Assembly (NCBI GenBank): GCA_964555675.1
Contig: CAZKTU010000315.1
Location: 1 to 6,657 of the forward strand
Source: CAIWXH01 sp964555675
GTDB lineage: Bacteria; Chloroflexota; Chloroflexia; Chloroflexales; Chloroflexaceae
Reading direction: 5' to 3'
Length of the DNA stretch: 6,657 nt
A model generated the notes under the pieces. It was given only the letters and a program-made list of their open reading frames with translations. It did not search any database and was not told the origin of the DNA. The translations under genes were made by a program, and so were the position numbers. Below are positions 1 through 5,381 of the stretch, piece after piece (within the stretch, counting starts at the first letter, position 1; each line of letters begins with the position of its first letter).

Positions 1-315
1 TTGAGGCCGGACAGAGCCGTGGGAAGGTCGTCCTCGTCCCATAGCACTGCTACCAACCGGATGGCCTACCCCGAGCTGTACGCCGCCTCGAAGGCGGCTT
101 TTGCACCGCTGCTGCGCACGATCACAGAAGGCCAGGCCCGCGGTGAGCTGCGCGTGATGGATGTCGAGGCCGCCGCGATCGTCTGCTGGTCGCAGATGCA
201 CGGGCTGACGATGCTGCTCCTCGAGCAGCAGATCCCCGACGCGAGCGAGCAGGTGGTTGTCAGCTTGATCCGGGCCTGCGTCGACGTGCTCTGGGACGGG
301 CTCGCCTCGCCGTAG
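1..315 (+). CDS. TetR-family regulator, C-terminal fragment (WHG-type ligand domain)
   Basis: Only the C-terminal part of a probable TetR/AcrR-type repressor is present; the DNA-binding HTH would lie upstream of the window. From about residue 22 (MAYPELYAASKAAFAPLL) it reads as the last helices of the C-terminal ligand/dimer domain. It includes a WSQMHGL segment at residues 63-69 that matches the W-H-G signature of the WHG subfamily, and it ends with the usual amphipathic helix (VVVSLIRACVDVLW). The first 20 or so residues (Ser-rich, no helix pattern) do not look like the helices expected there. The frame runs off the edge, so the TTG at base 1 is not a meaningful start, and the gene may itself be damaged just upstream. 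Effector and targets cannot be read. The stop is TAG at 313-315. The next promoter begins about 50 bases on, so it is not co-transcribed by design with the MerR-type gene. Confidence 0.7.
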   Translation: MRPDRAVGRSSSSHSTATNRMAYPELYAASKAAFAPLLRTITEGQARGELRVMDVEAAAIVCWSQMHGLTMLLLEQQIPDASEQVVVSLIRACVDVLWDGLASP

Positions 316-367
316 GCGACGAAGCAGCCCATTACCGGCGGCCAGGGCATCCAGCCCTTGGCACCGT

Positions 368-398
368 TTGACCTTGACGTCGCGTCAAGGTGTACCCT
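368..398 (+). promoter_or_regulatory. MerR-class promoter with 19-bp spacer and operator dyad, upstream of merR-type gene
   Basis: The -35 is TTGACC (368-373), the spacer is exactly 19 bases, and the -10 is TACCCT (393-398). Over-long spacing with the operator inside the spacer is the hallmark of promoters activated by MerR-family proteins through DNA distortion. The dyad spans 371-391: left arm ACCTTGACG, 3-base centre, right arm CGTCAAGGT, all nine pairs perfect. It lies 33 bases before the GTG start of the MerR-type gene, as expected for autoregulation. A near-copy occurs at 1152-1182. Confidence 0.85.
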
Positions 399-430
399 TC
401 ACGAGCCAACCGAGTGAAGGAGGACAACCA

Positions 431-1074
431 GTGTTTCGCATCGGCGAGTTCTCGAAGCTGGCCCAGGTCTCGGGCCGGCTGCTGCGCTACTACGACGAGC
501 TCGGCCTCTTCAGCCCCGAGCACACCGACCCGCAGAGCGGCTACCGCTACTACAGCGCACAGCAGCTCCCCCGGCTCAACCGCATCCTGGTGTTGAAGGA
601 GCTCGGCCTCTCGCTGGAGCAGATCGCGCGCCTACTCGCAGAAGATAGCCCCACCGACGCGCTGCGGGGGATGCTGGCGCTGTGCAAGGCCCAGATCGCC
701 CAGTCGGTCGAGCTGGAGCTCGCGCGGCTGCGCATGGTCGAGTCGCGCCTGGAGCAGATCGAGACCCCGAGGCGTTCGACCTGGAGGTCGGCTACCTGCT
801 CGCCGGCAAGGCGCCGGCTACCCTGCGGCTGTCCGAGGAGCGGGTGCTGACGACACGCGAGCTGCCCCCCGTCGAGACGCTCGCAACGCTGGTGCACACC
901 GGACGCGTCGAGGACAGCCACCGCAGCTACGGGGTGCTCGCCGGCTGGCTGGAGCAGAACGGCTACCAGATCGCCGGGCCGGGGCGCGAGCTGCTGATGC
1001 AGCTGCCCGACGCGCAGGACAGCGCGGTCTTCGAGATCCAGCTGCCGGTGCGCAAGGAGCCGCCGCTTGTCTAA
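431..1074 (+). pseudogene. MerR-family regulator with GyrI-like effector domain, disrupted by internal deletion and frameshift
   Basis: The start is GTG at 431, behind AAGGAGGA (417-424) with 6-base spacing; MerR homology begins at once (VFRIGEFSKLAQVS). Residues 1-42 hold the winged HTH with RYYDELGL and SGYRYYS. Helices follow, then a dimerising coiled coil ending at LEQIE (residues 107-111, to base 763). That frame then loses homology and stops at 850. Reading resumes in the -1 frame from about 763-766 (DPEAFDLEVGYLLAG) and runs to the TAA at 1072-1074. This part gives the second half of a GyrI/BmrR-like effector domain, ending in AVFEIQLPV, where the Glu corresponds to the cationic-drug-binding glutamate of that family. 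The linker and the first roughly 60 residues of the GyrI domain are missing. This is therefore a deletion of perhaps 150-200 bases that is not a multiple of three, rather than a single-base slip. The surviving 139-residue product (431-850) could still bind DNA as a dimer but could not sense a ligand. Confidence 0.85.
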
Positions 1075-1151
1075 GAGGGGCCGGAAGCCCGCTGAGCATT
1101 CGCGATCGGGGGCGGGATCATGATTGGGCGAGCGATTCGCGAGCAGGGGGC

Positions 1152-1182
1152 TTGACTTTGACGTCGCGGCAAGCTGTACGCT
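1152..1182 (+). promoter_or_regulatory. Second MerR-class promoter/operator, upstream of the methyltransferase
   Basis: The -35 is TTGACT (1152-1157), the spacer is 19 bases, and the -10 is TACGCT (1177-1182). Aligned with the promoter at 368-398, 27 of 31 positions are identical, including the core TTGACGTCGCG. The dyad is less perfect here because the right arm reads CGGCAAGC. The resemblance continues loosely into the leader (CGAGCC, then AAGGAG). This marks the methyltransferase-NmrA operon as the likely regulon of the MerR-type protein encoded just upstream. Confidence 0.85.
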
Positions 1183-1216
1183 GGCGACGAGCCGAGCAGA
1201 AAGGAGCCCACGACCG

Positions 1217-2065
1217 ATGGACACACCCCTTGACGCCCACGCCGAGCACTACACCGCCGGCGACCTCGACGCCGCCGTCGCCGCCGCCCTGGCGGCGCCG
1301 GCCCCCGACGACCCCGCCCTCGCCCTCGCGGCCCTCGCCGAGCTCGACCAGTTCCACACCGGCGGGGTGGAGGCCACCCGCGCCCTCGCCGAGCGCGCCG
1401 CTATCTCCGCGGCCGACCGCGTGCTGGACGTCGGCGGCGGCCTCGGCGGCCCCGCCCGGCTGCTCGCCCACGAGCGCGGCTGCCATGTCACCGTGCTCGA
1501 CCTGACCGAGGCCTACTGCCGCGCCGGCGAACAGCTCACCGCCTGGACGGGCCTCGCCGACCGCGTGCGCTTCCGCCACGGCGACGCCCTCGCCCTGCCC
1601 TTCGACGCGGGCAGCTTCGACGTGGTCTGGACCCAGCACAGCTCGATGAACATCGCCGACAAGCAACGCCTCTACGCCGAGCTCGCTCGCGTGCTGCGGC
1701 CCGGCGGGCGGCTTGCACTCTTCGAGGTCGTCGTGGGCTCGGGCGAGCCGCTGCACTTCCCCGTGCTCTGGGCGCGCAGCCCGGCCACAAGCTTTCTGAG
1801 CACGCCGGAGGCCCTCCGGGCCATCCTGGCCGAGGCAGGCTTTCAGGAGCGCTCCTGGCAGGACGTGTCAGACTGGGCCCTGGCCTGGCTGAGCGAGCGC
1901 CAGCGGGCTCTGGCCGAGCCGGGCCGCGCCGCGCGCCCTGGCGGCCTCTCGCTTGTGCTCGGGCCGGAGTTCCGCACCCTGGCCCAGAACCACGGGCGCA
2001 ACCTGCGCGAGGGCCGCACCCGCATCGTCGAGGCCGTGTTCGAGCGCCGCGAAGCCACATCCTGA
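1217..2065 (+). CDS. Class I SAM-dependent methyltransferase (UbiE/sarcosine-methyltransferase-like)
   Basis: A soluble 282-residue Rossmann-fold methyltransferase that would move a methyl group from S-adenosylmethionine to a small molecule. Visible motifs are motif I VLDVGGGLGGPAR (69-81), the acidic end of strand 2 VTVLDLT (Asp95), HGDALALPF with Asp123, the strand-4 stretch FDVVWTQHSSMNIADK (134-149) and RPGG (161-164). An N-terminal cap with HYTAGDL (11-17) and FHTGGVEAT (46-54) precedes motif I, as in a subgroup related to glycine/sarcosine and tocopherol-type methyltransferases. The ATG at 1217 is preferred because AAAGGAG (1200-1206) lies 10 bases upstream and the longer frame would begin before the promoter. 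It sits behind the second MerR-class promoter, with the NmrA-type gene 15 bases downstream, so the two form an operon. The acceptor (N, O or C) is not decidable from sequence. Confidence 0.92.
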   Translation: MDTPLDAHAEHYTAGDLDAAVAAALAAPAPDDPALALAALAELDQFHTGGVEATRALAERAAISAADRVLDVGGGLGGPARLLAHERGCHVTVLDLTEAYCRAGEQLTAWTGLADRVRFRHGDALALPFDAGSFDVVWTQHSSMNIADKQRLYAELARVLRPGGRLALFEVVVGSGEPLHFPVLWARSPATSFLSTPEALRAILAEAGFQERSWQDVSDWALAWLSERQRALAEPGRAARPGGLSLVLGPEFRTLAQNHGRNLREGRTRIVEAVFERREATS

Positions 2066-2080
2066 AAGGCGAGGTCTGTT

Positions 2081-3193
2081 ATGAAGAAGCCGACAATCCT
2101 GGTTACCGCCGCGACGGGAAACACCGGCGCGGCTACGGTTCGGCAGCTGCGTGAGTGGGGCTACCCTGTGCGCGCCCTGGTGCGGCGCGAGGACCAGCGC
2201 AGCGAGCGGCTGCGGCAGCTTGGCGCCGAGATCGTGGTCGGTGCGATGGACGACATGCTGGTGGTGCGCGCCGCGATGAGCGGGGTGCAGCGGGCCTACT
2301 ACTGCGCGCCCTTCACCCGTGACGCCCTGGCGATGGCGGCGACCTTCGCCGCGGCGGCCCAGGAGCAGCGGCTGGAGATGGTCACCGTGCTGAGCCAGTG
2401 GCTCGCCGACCCAACCAACCCCTCGAAGGCGACGCGCGAGACCTGGCTCGCCGACCGGCTGTTCGCCTGGATGCCCGACGTGCCCACGGTCACGGTCAAC
2501 CCGGGCTGGTTCGCCGACAACTACCGCATGGCCGGCCTGGAGGTGATGGCCCACCTCGGTGTGATGATGATCCCGCTGGGCCAGGGGCGCAACGCCCCGC
2601 CCTCGAACGAGGACATCGCCCGCGTCATTGTCGGGACGCTCACCGACCCGGCGCCGCACCTCGGCAAGACCTACCGCCCGACCGGGCCGCGACTGCTGTC
2701 GCCGGAGGCGATCGCCGAGGCGTTTGGGAGAGTGCTGGGGCGGCGGGTGCGCTACGTCGATGTGCCGCCGGCCTTCAGCACGAAGATCCTGCGGGCCGAT
2801 GGGAGCATCCCGGACTTCCAGATCGCGCAGGTGCTGAGCTATCTGGAGGAGTACCGGCGGGACGCGTTCGCGGTCGGCGCGCCGACCAGCGCGGTGCTGG
2901 AGGTGGGCGGGCGCGAGCCGGAGGCGTTCGAGGTGATCGCCCGGCGCTACCTCGCCGCCAACCGCAACGCCGCGCGCACCCTGGGCGGCTTCTCCCGCAC
3001 CATGCTCGCCGTGCTCAAGACGATGGTCACCCCGGCCCTTGATCTCGACGCCTACACGCGTCGCGCCGAGCTGCCGCGGCTCCAGTCGGCGCGCTACAGC
3101 GGCGAGTCACCTGAGTGGGGCGCGGCCCACGGCTTGGGAGCAGCGAAGCAAGATAGCGGAATGGAGCGGGCGCTCGCCGCGCAGCACCTGTAG
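2081..3193 (+). CDS. NmrA-family atypical SDR, NAD(P)-binding protein
   Basis: A 370-residue protein with an N-terminal Rossmann fold: ILVTAATGNTG (6-16), the NmrA/HSCARG version of the glycine-rich loop with Ala at the first Gly. It continues with VRALVRR (30-36), whose basic residues suit an NADP phosphate, and GAEIVVGAMDD (48-58). No YxxxK catalytic pair is seen, as usual in NmrA proteins, which act as redox sensors or quinone/isoflavone-type reductases. NPGWFADN (about 141-148) and the later LSPEAIAEAFGRVLGRRVRYVDVPP fit the substrate-domain part of the family. The ATG at 2081 follows AAAGGCGAGG, 15 bases after the methyltransferase stop, so the two are co-transcribed. Family proteins usually end near the PEW segment (344-346). 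The last 20 residues (351-370) look like added read-through and resemble a degenerate SDR helix, so the natural stop may have been lost. Its role is probably redox chemistry on the methyltransferase's substrate or product (inference). Confidence 0.88.
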   Translation: MKKPTILVTAATGNTGAATVRQLREWGYPVRALVRREDQRSERLRQLGAEIVVGAMDDMLVVRAAMSGVQRAYYCAPFTRDALAMAATFAAAAQEQRLEMVTVLSQWLADPTNPSKATRETWLADRLFAWMPDVPTVTVNPGWFADNYRMAGLEVMAHLGVMMIPLGQGRNAPPSNEDIARVIVGTLTDPAPHLGKTYRPTGPRLLSPEAIAEAFGRVLGRRVRYVDVPPAFSTKILRADGSIPDFQIAQVLSYLEEYRRDAFAVGAPTSAVLEVGGREPEAFEVIARRYLAANRNAARTLGGFSRTMLAVLKTMVTPALDLDAYTRRAELPRLQSARYSGESPEWGAAHGLGAAKQDSGMERALAAQHL

Positions 3194-3200
3194 GGCGGTT

Positions 3201-3284
3201 GAGCTTGGGCCCCGCGGCGTCACGGTGAACGCGCTGATCGTCGGCGCCATAGAGACGCGGAAGCTCGCGGCGACTGTATACTGA
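3201..3284 (+). pseudogene. Relic of a classical SDR oxidoreductase (C-terminal piece)
   Basis: The frame starting at 3201 reads ELGPRGVTVNALIVGAIET, the conserved stretch after the YxxxK helix of classical short-chain dehydrogenases (normally ...VNAISPGAIET). It then runs RKLAATVY to a stop at 3282-3284. Its first 33 bases match the intact SDR of this window (- strand, about 5577-5609) at 28 positions, and all five differences are silent third-position changes. No start, Rossmann part or C-terminal third is present. The preceding NmrA tail (AAKQDSGMERALAA, about 3140-3181, another frame) may be a scrambled remnant of the SDR helix that normally precedes this motif (AxK...TRALAAELGP). The Pro of the PG motif is already lost. 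It is not expected to be expressed as a protein. Confidence 0.75.
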
Positions 3285-3291
3285 GGATACA
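3275..3291. promoter_or_regulatory. Possible operator dyad over a TATACT box
   Basis: TGTAT (3275-3279) and ATACA (3287-3291) form a 5-bp inverted repeat with a 7-base centre. A TATACT hexamer (3277-3282) lies inside it and could serve as the -10 of the former acetyltransferase gene at 3327. No convincing -35 stands 16-19 bases upstream, so this is only a candidate site. Confidence 0.3.
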
Positions 3292-3326
3292 CTGCAAGCG
3301 TACTCCGTGACCGTAGGAGGTCCAGG

Positions 3327-3549
3327 TTGCACCAGGCCGATGGGCAGAGCCCCTCAGGGATATCAGCCGCACCACTGTCAGCGCGCACACCCAACATCCG
3401 GCCCGCCAGCCCGGCGGACCTGGCCACCATCATCGGCGTAGCTGTCGCCTCCGGGCTCTTCCCCGCCGACGAGGTTGAGCCGCTTCTACACGGACGGCGA
3501 CAGCAAGGTGATCTTCGCAAAGCGGCTCGCCCCCGAGGCACGGGGGTGA
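3327..3549 (+). pseudogene. GNAT-family N-acetyltransferase with core deleted
   Basis: A TTG start at 3327 has a strong ribosome site, TAGGAGG (3314-3320), 6 bases upstream. After a 23-residue leader the product reads NIRPASPADLATIIGVAVASGLFPADEVEPL, the first strand and helix of a GNAT acetyltransferase. Around 3480-3484 homology jumps to the +1 frame, which reads RFYTDGDSKVIFAKRLAPEARG and stops with TGA at 3547-3549. That is the C-terminal strand of the same subfamily (typically ...RDFYAAGDDKVVFRKAL). The acetyl-CoA-binding core (the R/Q-x-x-G-x-G/A region) and about 100 residues are missing, and the two ends are joined out of frame. The unshifted frame continues to 3590 without family similarity. 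No catalytic function is possible. The intact gene would have been about 160 residues. Confidence 0.8.
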
Positions 3550-3572
3550 GCGCCCCGCAGCCGGCCTGCTGC
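3530..3572. terminator. Two GC-rich hairpins between convergent genes
   Basis: CCCCCG (3530-3535) pairs with CGGGGG (3541-3546) across a 5-base loop, and GCAGC (3557-3561) pairs with GCTGC (3568-3572) across a 6-base loop. They lie where the + strand pseudogene and the - strand operon converge, 31 to 73 bases beyond the operon's last stop. No T-run follows on either strand, so intrinsic termination is uncertain; the stems may instead protect 3' ends. Confidence 0.35.
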
Positions 3573-3602
3573 TCAGCCTGTCACTGCTGAAGGTGGTGTC
3601 GC

Positions 3603-4019
3603 CTATCCCGCCGGCTTCCAGCTCGGGTCGATCGCCTGGACGCGGCGGGCGAGCTTCCAGACCCCGTCCACCTTGCGCAGGGCGTCGGTGTAGGTGCCGG
3701 TGGCGACCATGCCCGGCGCCGTCTCCACCTCGGCGATCCAGTAGTAGCTGTAGGCCGTCGCCGTCTCGCCCGTCACCTCGATCTGGATCGGGCCGAGCAT
3801 GTGCCGCTTGCCCTGGGTGATCCCCGAGCTGTGCCAGGAGCTGATCGCCCCGATCAGCTGCTCGGTGCCCTTCGCGTGGCCGAAGGGCGTCTCATACTCG
3901 CCGTCCTCCGTGAAAGTGCTGGCCCAGAGGGTGGCGTCGTGGCTGTCGATCGCCAGCTGGTAGCGGTGAATCAGCTCGGTGATCGCGACTTTGTCCAGCA
4001 GCTCATCGATGGTGCTCAT
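3603..4019 (-). CDS. SnoaL-like / NTF2-superfamily protein
   Basis: A 138-residue protein, the usual size for one alpha+beta cone of the SnoaL_4/NTF2-like group (polyketide cyclases, ketosteroid-isomerase relatives, ring-hydroxylating dioxygenase beta-like proteins). Visible marks are the opening helix IDELLDKVAITELIHRYQLAID (4-25), then SHDATLWASTFTEDGEYETPFG (26-47). They continue with KRHMLGPIQI (71-80, the common RH before a strand), TATAYSYYWIAEV (87-99) and GTYTDALRKVDGVWKLARRV (108-127). The ATG at 4019 is set by AAGGAGA just upstream. It is the last gene of the operon, 11 bases after the cupin stop, and that stop's TAA forms the first bases of the ribosome site (TAAGGAG), which suggests translational coupling. 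Members may be enzymes or binding proteins; the pocket chemistry cannot be assigned here. Confidence 0.88.
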   Translation of the reverse strand: MSTIDELLDKVAITELIHRYQLAIDSHDATLWASTFTEDGEYETPFGHAKGTEQLIGAISSWHSSGITQGKRHMLGPIQIEVTGETATAYSYYWIAEVETAPGMVATGTYTDALRKVDGVWKLARRVQAIDPSWKPAG

Positions 4020-4030
4020 GTGGGGTCTCC

Positions 4031-4837
4031 TTAGCGTGTCGTAGGCATCGGTTGCCGTTCGCGGGGGACAAACCTGGGCAGGTAGAAGGTCAGCAGGCGC
4101 AGGGGCTCATTGGTGGTCGCCACGTTAAGCGCCGGCGTGTCGGGCCGGGCGATGAACACGTCGTACTGGCCGAGGCTGATTGGGCCCTCGCCGCTATCGA
4201 GCGTGCCGGCGCCGTCGGTCACGTAGGCCAGCAGGTCCTCATCGGCCTGCGGCAGCGCCAGAGTGGTCGAGCCGCCCGGCATCACGTCTACGGCGCAGAG
4301 ACGCCCCGCGCAGTGCTGGCGCATCGGCGAGGCGCCGCCGATCAGGTCGCGCACGGTTGCGTCCCTCACCTGACGCGCCGGAATCTCGGCTGGGCCGAGC
4401 TGCTGGTAGTGAGGCGCGACGCCCGCGTGCCGCGGCTCGGGGATGAAGACAATCTGGATGAAGCGCGCCGGCTCGTCCGAGGCGCTCAGCTCCTCGTGGG
4501 CGATGCCGGCCCCGGCGAACATGCGCTGGAGCTCGCCGGGGCGGATCTCGCCGCTGCCGCCCGCGGAGTCGCTGTGGCGCAGCACGCCGTCGAGCATCCA
4601 GGTGTAGGTTTCCTCGTTCTGGTGGGTGTGCCAGCCGACGCCCCGCCGCGGCGCGAAGGTGGTCATATGGGCGGTGAACAGCCCGCTGACGACGTGCAGC
4701 GGGCTCCAGCCGCCGGTCGCGAGGTGGACGGTAAACCACGGCGCCGGCCGGTGGGTCGGGAACGTGGCCGCGGGGAAGTGCTGGAGGGCCACCGGCCGGA
4801 GAAAGCCGGGGTCGATTCTGGTTTCAGGGGTGATCAT
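4031..4837 (-). CDS. Pirin-like bicupin protein (possible dioxygenase)
   Basis: A 268-residue protein with a pirin/YhhW-like layout: an N-terminal cupin with RRGVGWHTHQNEETYTWMLDG (64-84), IRPGELQRMFAGAGIAHEE (98-116) and FIQIVFIPEPR (127-137), then a second, more divergent cupin (about 180-255). The four metal ligands of pirins (HxH...HxE) are all present as His70, His72, His114 and Glu116, so an Fe- or Mn-bound site is likely. Some bacterial pirins oxidise flavonols such as quercetin; others are regulatory, so activity is inference. The second cupin lacks a recognisable HxH set, as is usual. The ATG at 4837 shares its A with the TAA of the upstream SRPBCC gene (TAATG) and has no clear ribosome site of its own, so reinitiation by the same ribosome is likely. 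The SnoaL-like gene follows after 11 bases. Confidence 0.9.
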   Translation of the reverse strand: MITPETRIDPGFLRPVALQHFPAATFPTHRPAPWFTVHLATGGWSPLHVVSGLFTAHMTTFAPRRGVGWHTHQNEETYTWMLDGVLRHSDSAGGSGEIRPGELQRMFAGAGIAHEELSASDEPARFIQIVFIPEPRHAGVAPHYQQLGPAEIPARQVRDATVRDLIGGASPMRQHCAGRLCAVDVMPGGSTTLALPQADEDLLAYVTDGAGTLDSGEGPISLGQYDVFIARPDTPALNVATTNEPLRLLTFYLPRFVPRERQPMPTTR

Positions 4838-5319
4838 TACTTATTCTGGGTGATGGCGTGTGAGCCCACCAACCGCCCGGCGCTCAGAGCCTCAGCCCTG
4901 GCGCGGATCTCCTCGTTCATCGCGACAAAGCCGGCCGGCGCGTCACGCATCATCGGCAGGCGCTGGAGCAGCGGCGCCAGTAGCCCGCTGTACTGCTCGC
5001 GGTTGAGCAGAAAGGTCCTCCCGCCGGCCAGGGGAGCGAGCTCGAAGCTGTGCTCGCCGTCGAAGATCCCCCGCACCCCGGTGGTGGCGCGCCAGGTAAA
5101 GCGCCGCTCCGGCTCCAGTGCGATGACCCGCGGCGCGAAGTTGTAGCTCGGGCCGTTAGGCAGGCTCAGCCGGAGCTGTATTGTGCCCCCCTCCGCCAGC
5201 GCTCCGCCGCGGTAGTGCAGCATCGTGCTCCAGGCGTCGTAGGCCTCCATATCGGTGAGAACTGCCCAGACCACAGCTGCGGGCGCATCAATTTCGGTCT
5301 CGGCCTGCACCACAAACAT
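4837..5319 (-). CDS. SRPBCC (START/Bet v1-like) domain protein
   Basis: A 160-residue protein with a single SRPBCC hydrophobic-pocket domain. It opens with the family pattern TEIDAPAAVVWAVLTDMEAYDAWSTML (8-34), in which the first strand is followed by the V-shaped helices. Then come strands LSLPNGPSYNFAPRVIALEPERRFTWRA (51-78) and GEHSFELAPLAGGRTFLLNREQYSGLLAPLL (88-118). A long C-terminal helix, FVAMNEEIRARAEAL, closes the pocket. Such proteins bind or cyclise lipids and aromatic or polyketide-type molecules; catalysis is not certain. The ATG at 5319 has AGGA six bases upstream. It is the second gene of the operon, 62 bases after the SDR, and overlaps the cupin start by one base (TAATG). Confidence 0.88.
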   Translation of the reverse strand: MFVVQAETEIDAPAAVVWAVLTDMEAYDAWSTMLHYRGGALAEGGTIQLRLSLPNGPSYNFAPRVIALEPERRFTWRATTGVRGIFDGEHSFELAPLAGGRTFLLNREQYSGLLAPLLQRLPMMRDAPAGFVAMNEEIRARAEALSAGRLVGSHAITQNK

Positions 5320-5352
5320 CTCGCATCCTGTTCTCTTGGAACCTCAGCCTCT

Positions 5353-5371
5353 GCGTGGGGAGGTGCCACGC
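5353..5371 (-). other. Hairpin in the SDR-SRPBCC spacer
   Basis: GCGTGG and CCACGC form a perfect 6-bp stem with a 7-base loop in the 62-base gap, just after the SDR stop. It has no T-run. It may stabilise the 3' end of the SDR message or tune expression of the downstream genes; this could equally be chance in GC-rich DNA. Confidence 0.35.
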
Positions 5372-5381
5372 GCCAATCGGC

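Noticed and set aside
755..775. Programmed ribosomal frameshift in the MerR-type gene
   Set aside because: There is no slippery heptamer or downstream structure of note, and the joined product would still lack about 60 residues of the effector domain, so a deletion explains it better.
682..1074. Independent gene starting at ATG 682 for the GyrI-like half
   Set aside because: The first roughly 27 codons lie out of frame inside the MerR coiled coil and have no homology; no ribosome site precedes 682. The GyrI part is better explained as the rest of the broken MerR gene.
1098..1142. 8-base direct repeat ATTCGCGA (1098-1105 and 1135-1142) before the second promoter
   Set aside because: It is short, has no dyad or flanking element, and is easily expected by chance; no regulator is suggested.
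550..1224. Long open frame on the - strand opposite the MerR region
   Set aside because: It shows no recognisable domain, opposes a clearly MerR-like coding strand, and has the Arg/Ala/Leu-rich composition typical of antisense frames in GC-rich DNA.
1868..2659. 263-codon open frame on the - strand across the methyltransferase-NmrA junction
   Set aside because: It overlaps two well-supported genes, is rich in His/Arg/Gly without motifs, and is explained by scarce stop codons at high GC.
3039..3284. A complete 81-residue gene containing the SDR-like stretch
   Set aside because: Its first 50 or so codons overlap the NmrA gene in another frame and have no homology; only 3201 onward resembles an SDR, so it is called a relic.
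4052..5146. 364-codon open frame on the + strand through the cupin and SRPBCC genes
   Set aside because: The - strand carries pirin and SRPBCC motifs with coupled starts and stops; the + frame has no family pattern or ribosome site.
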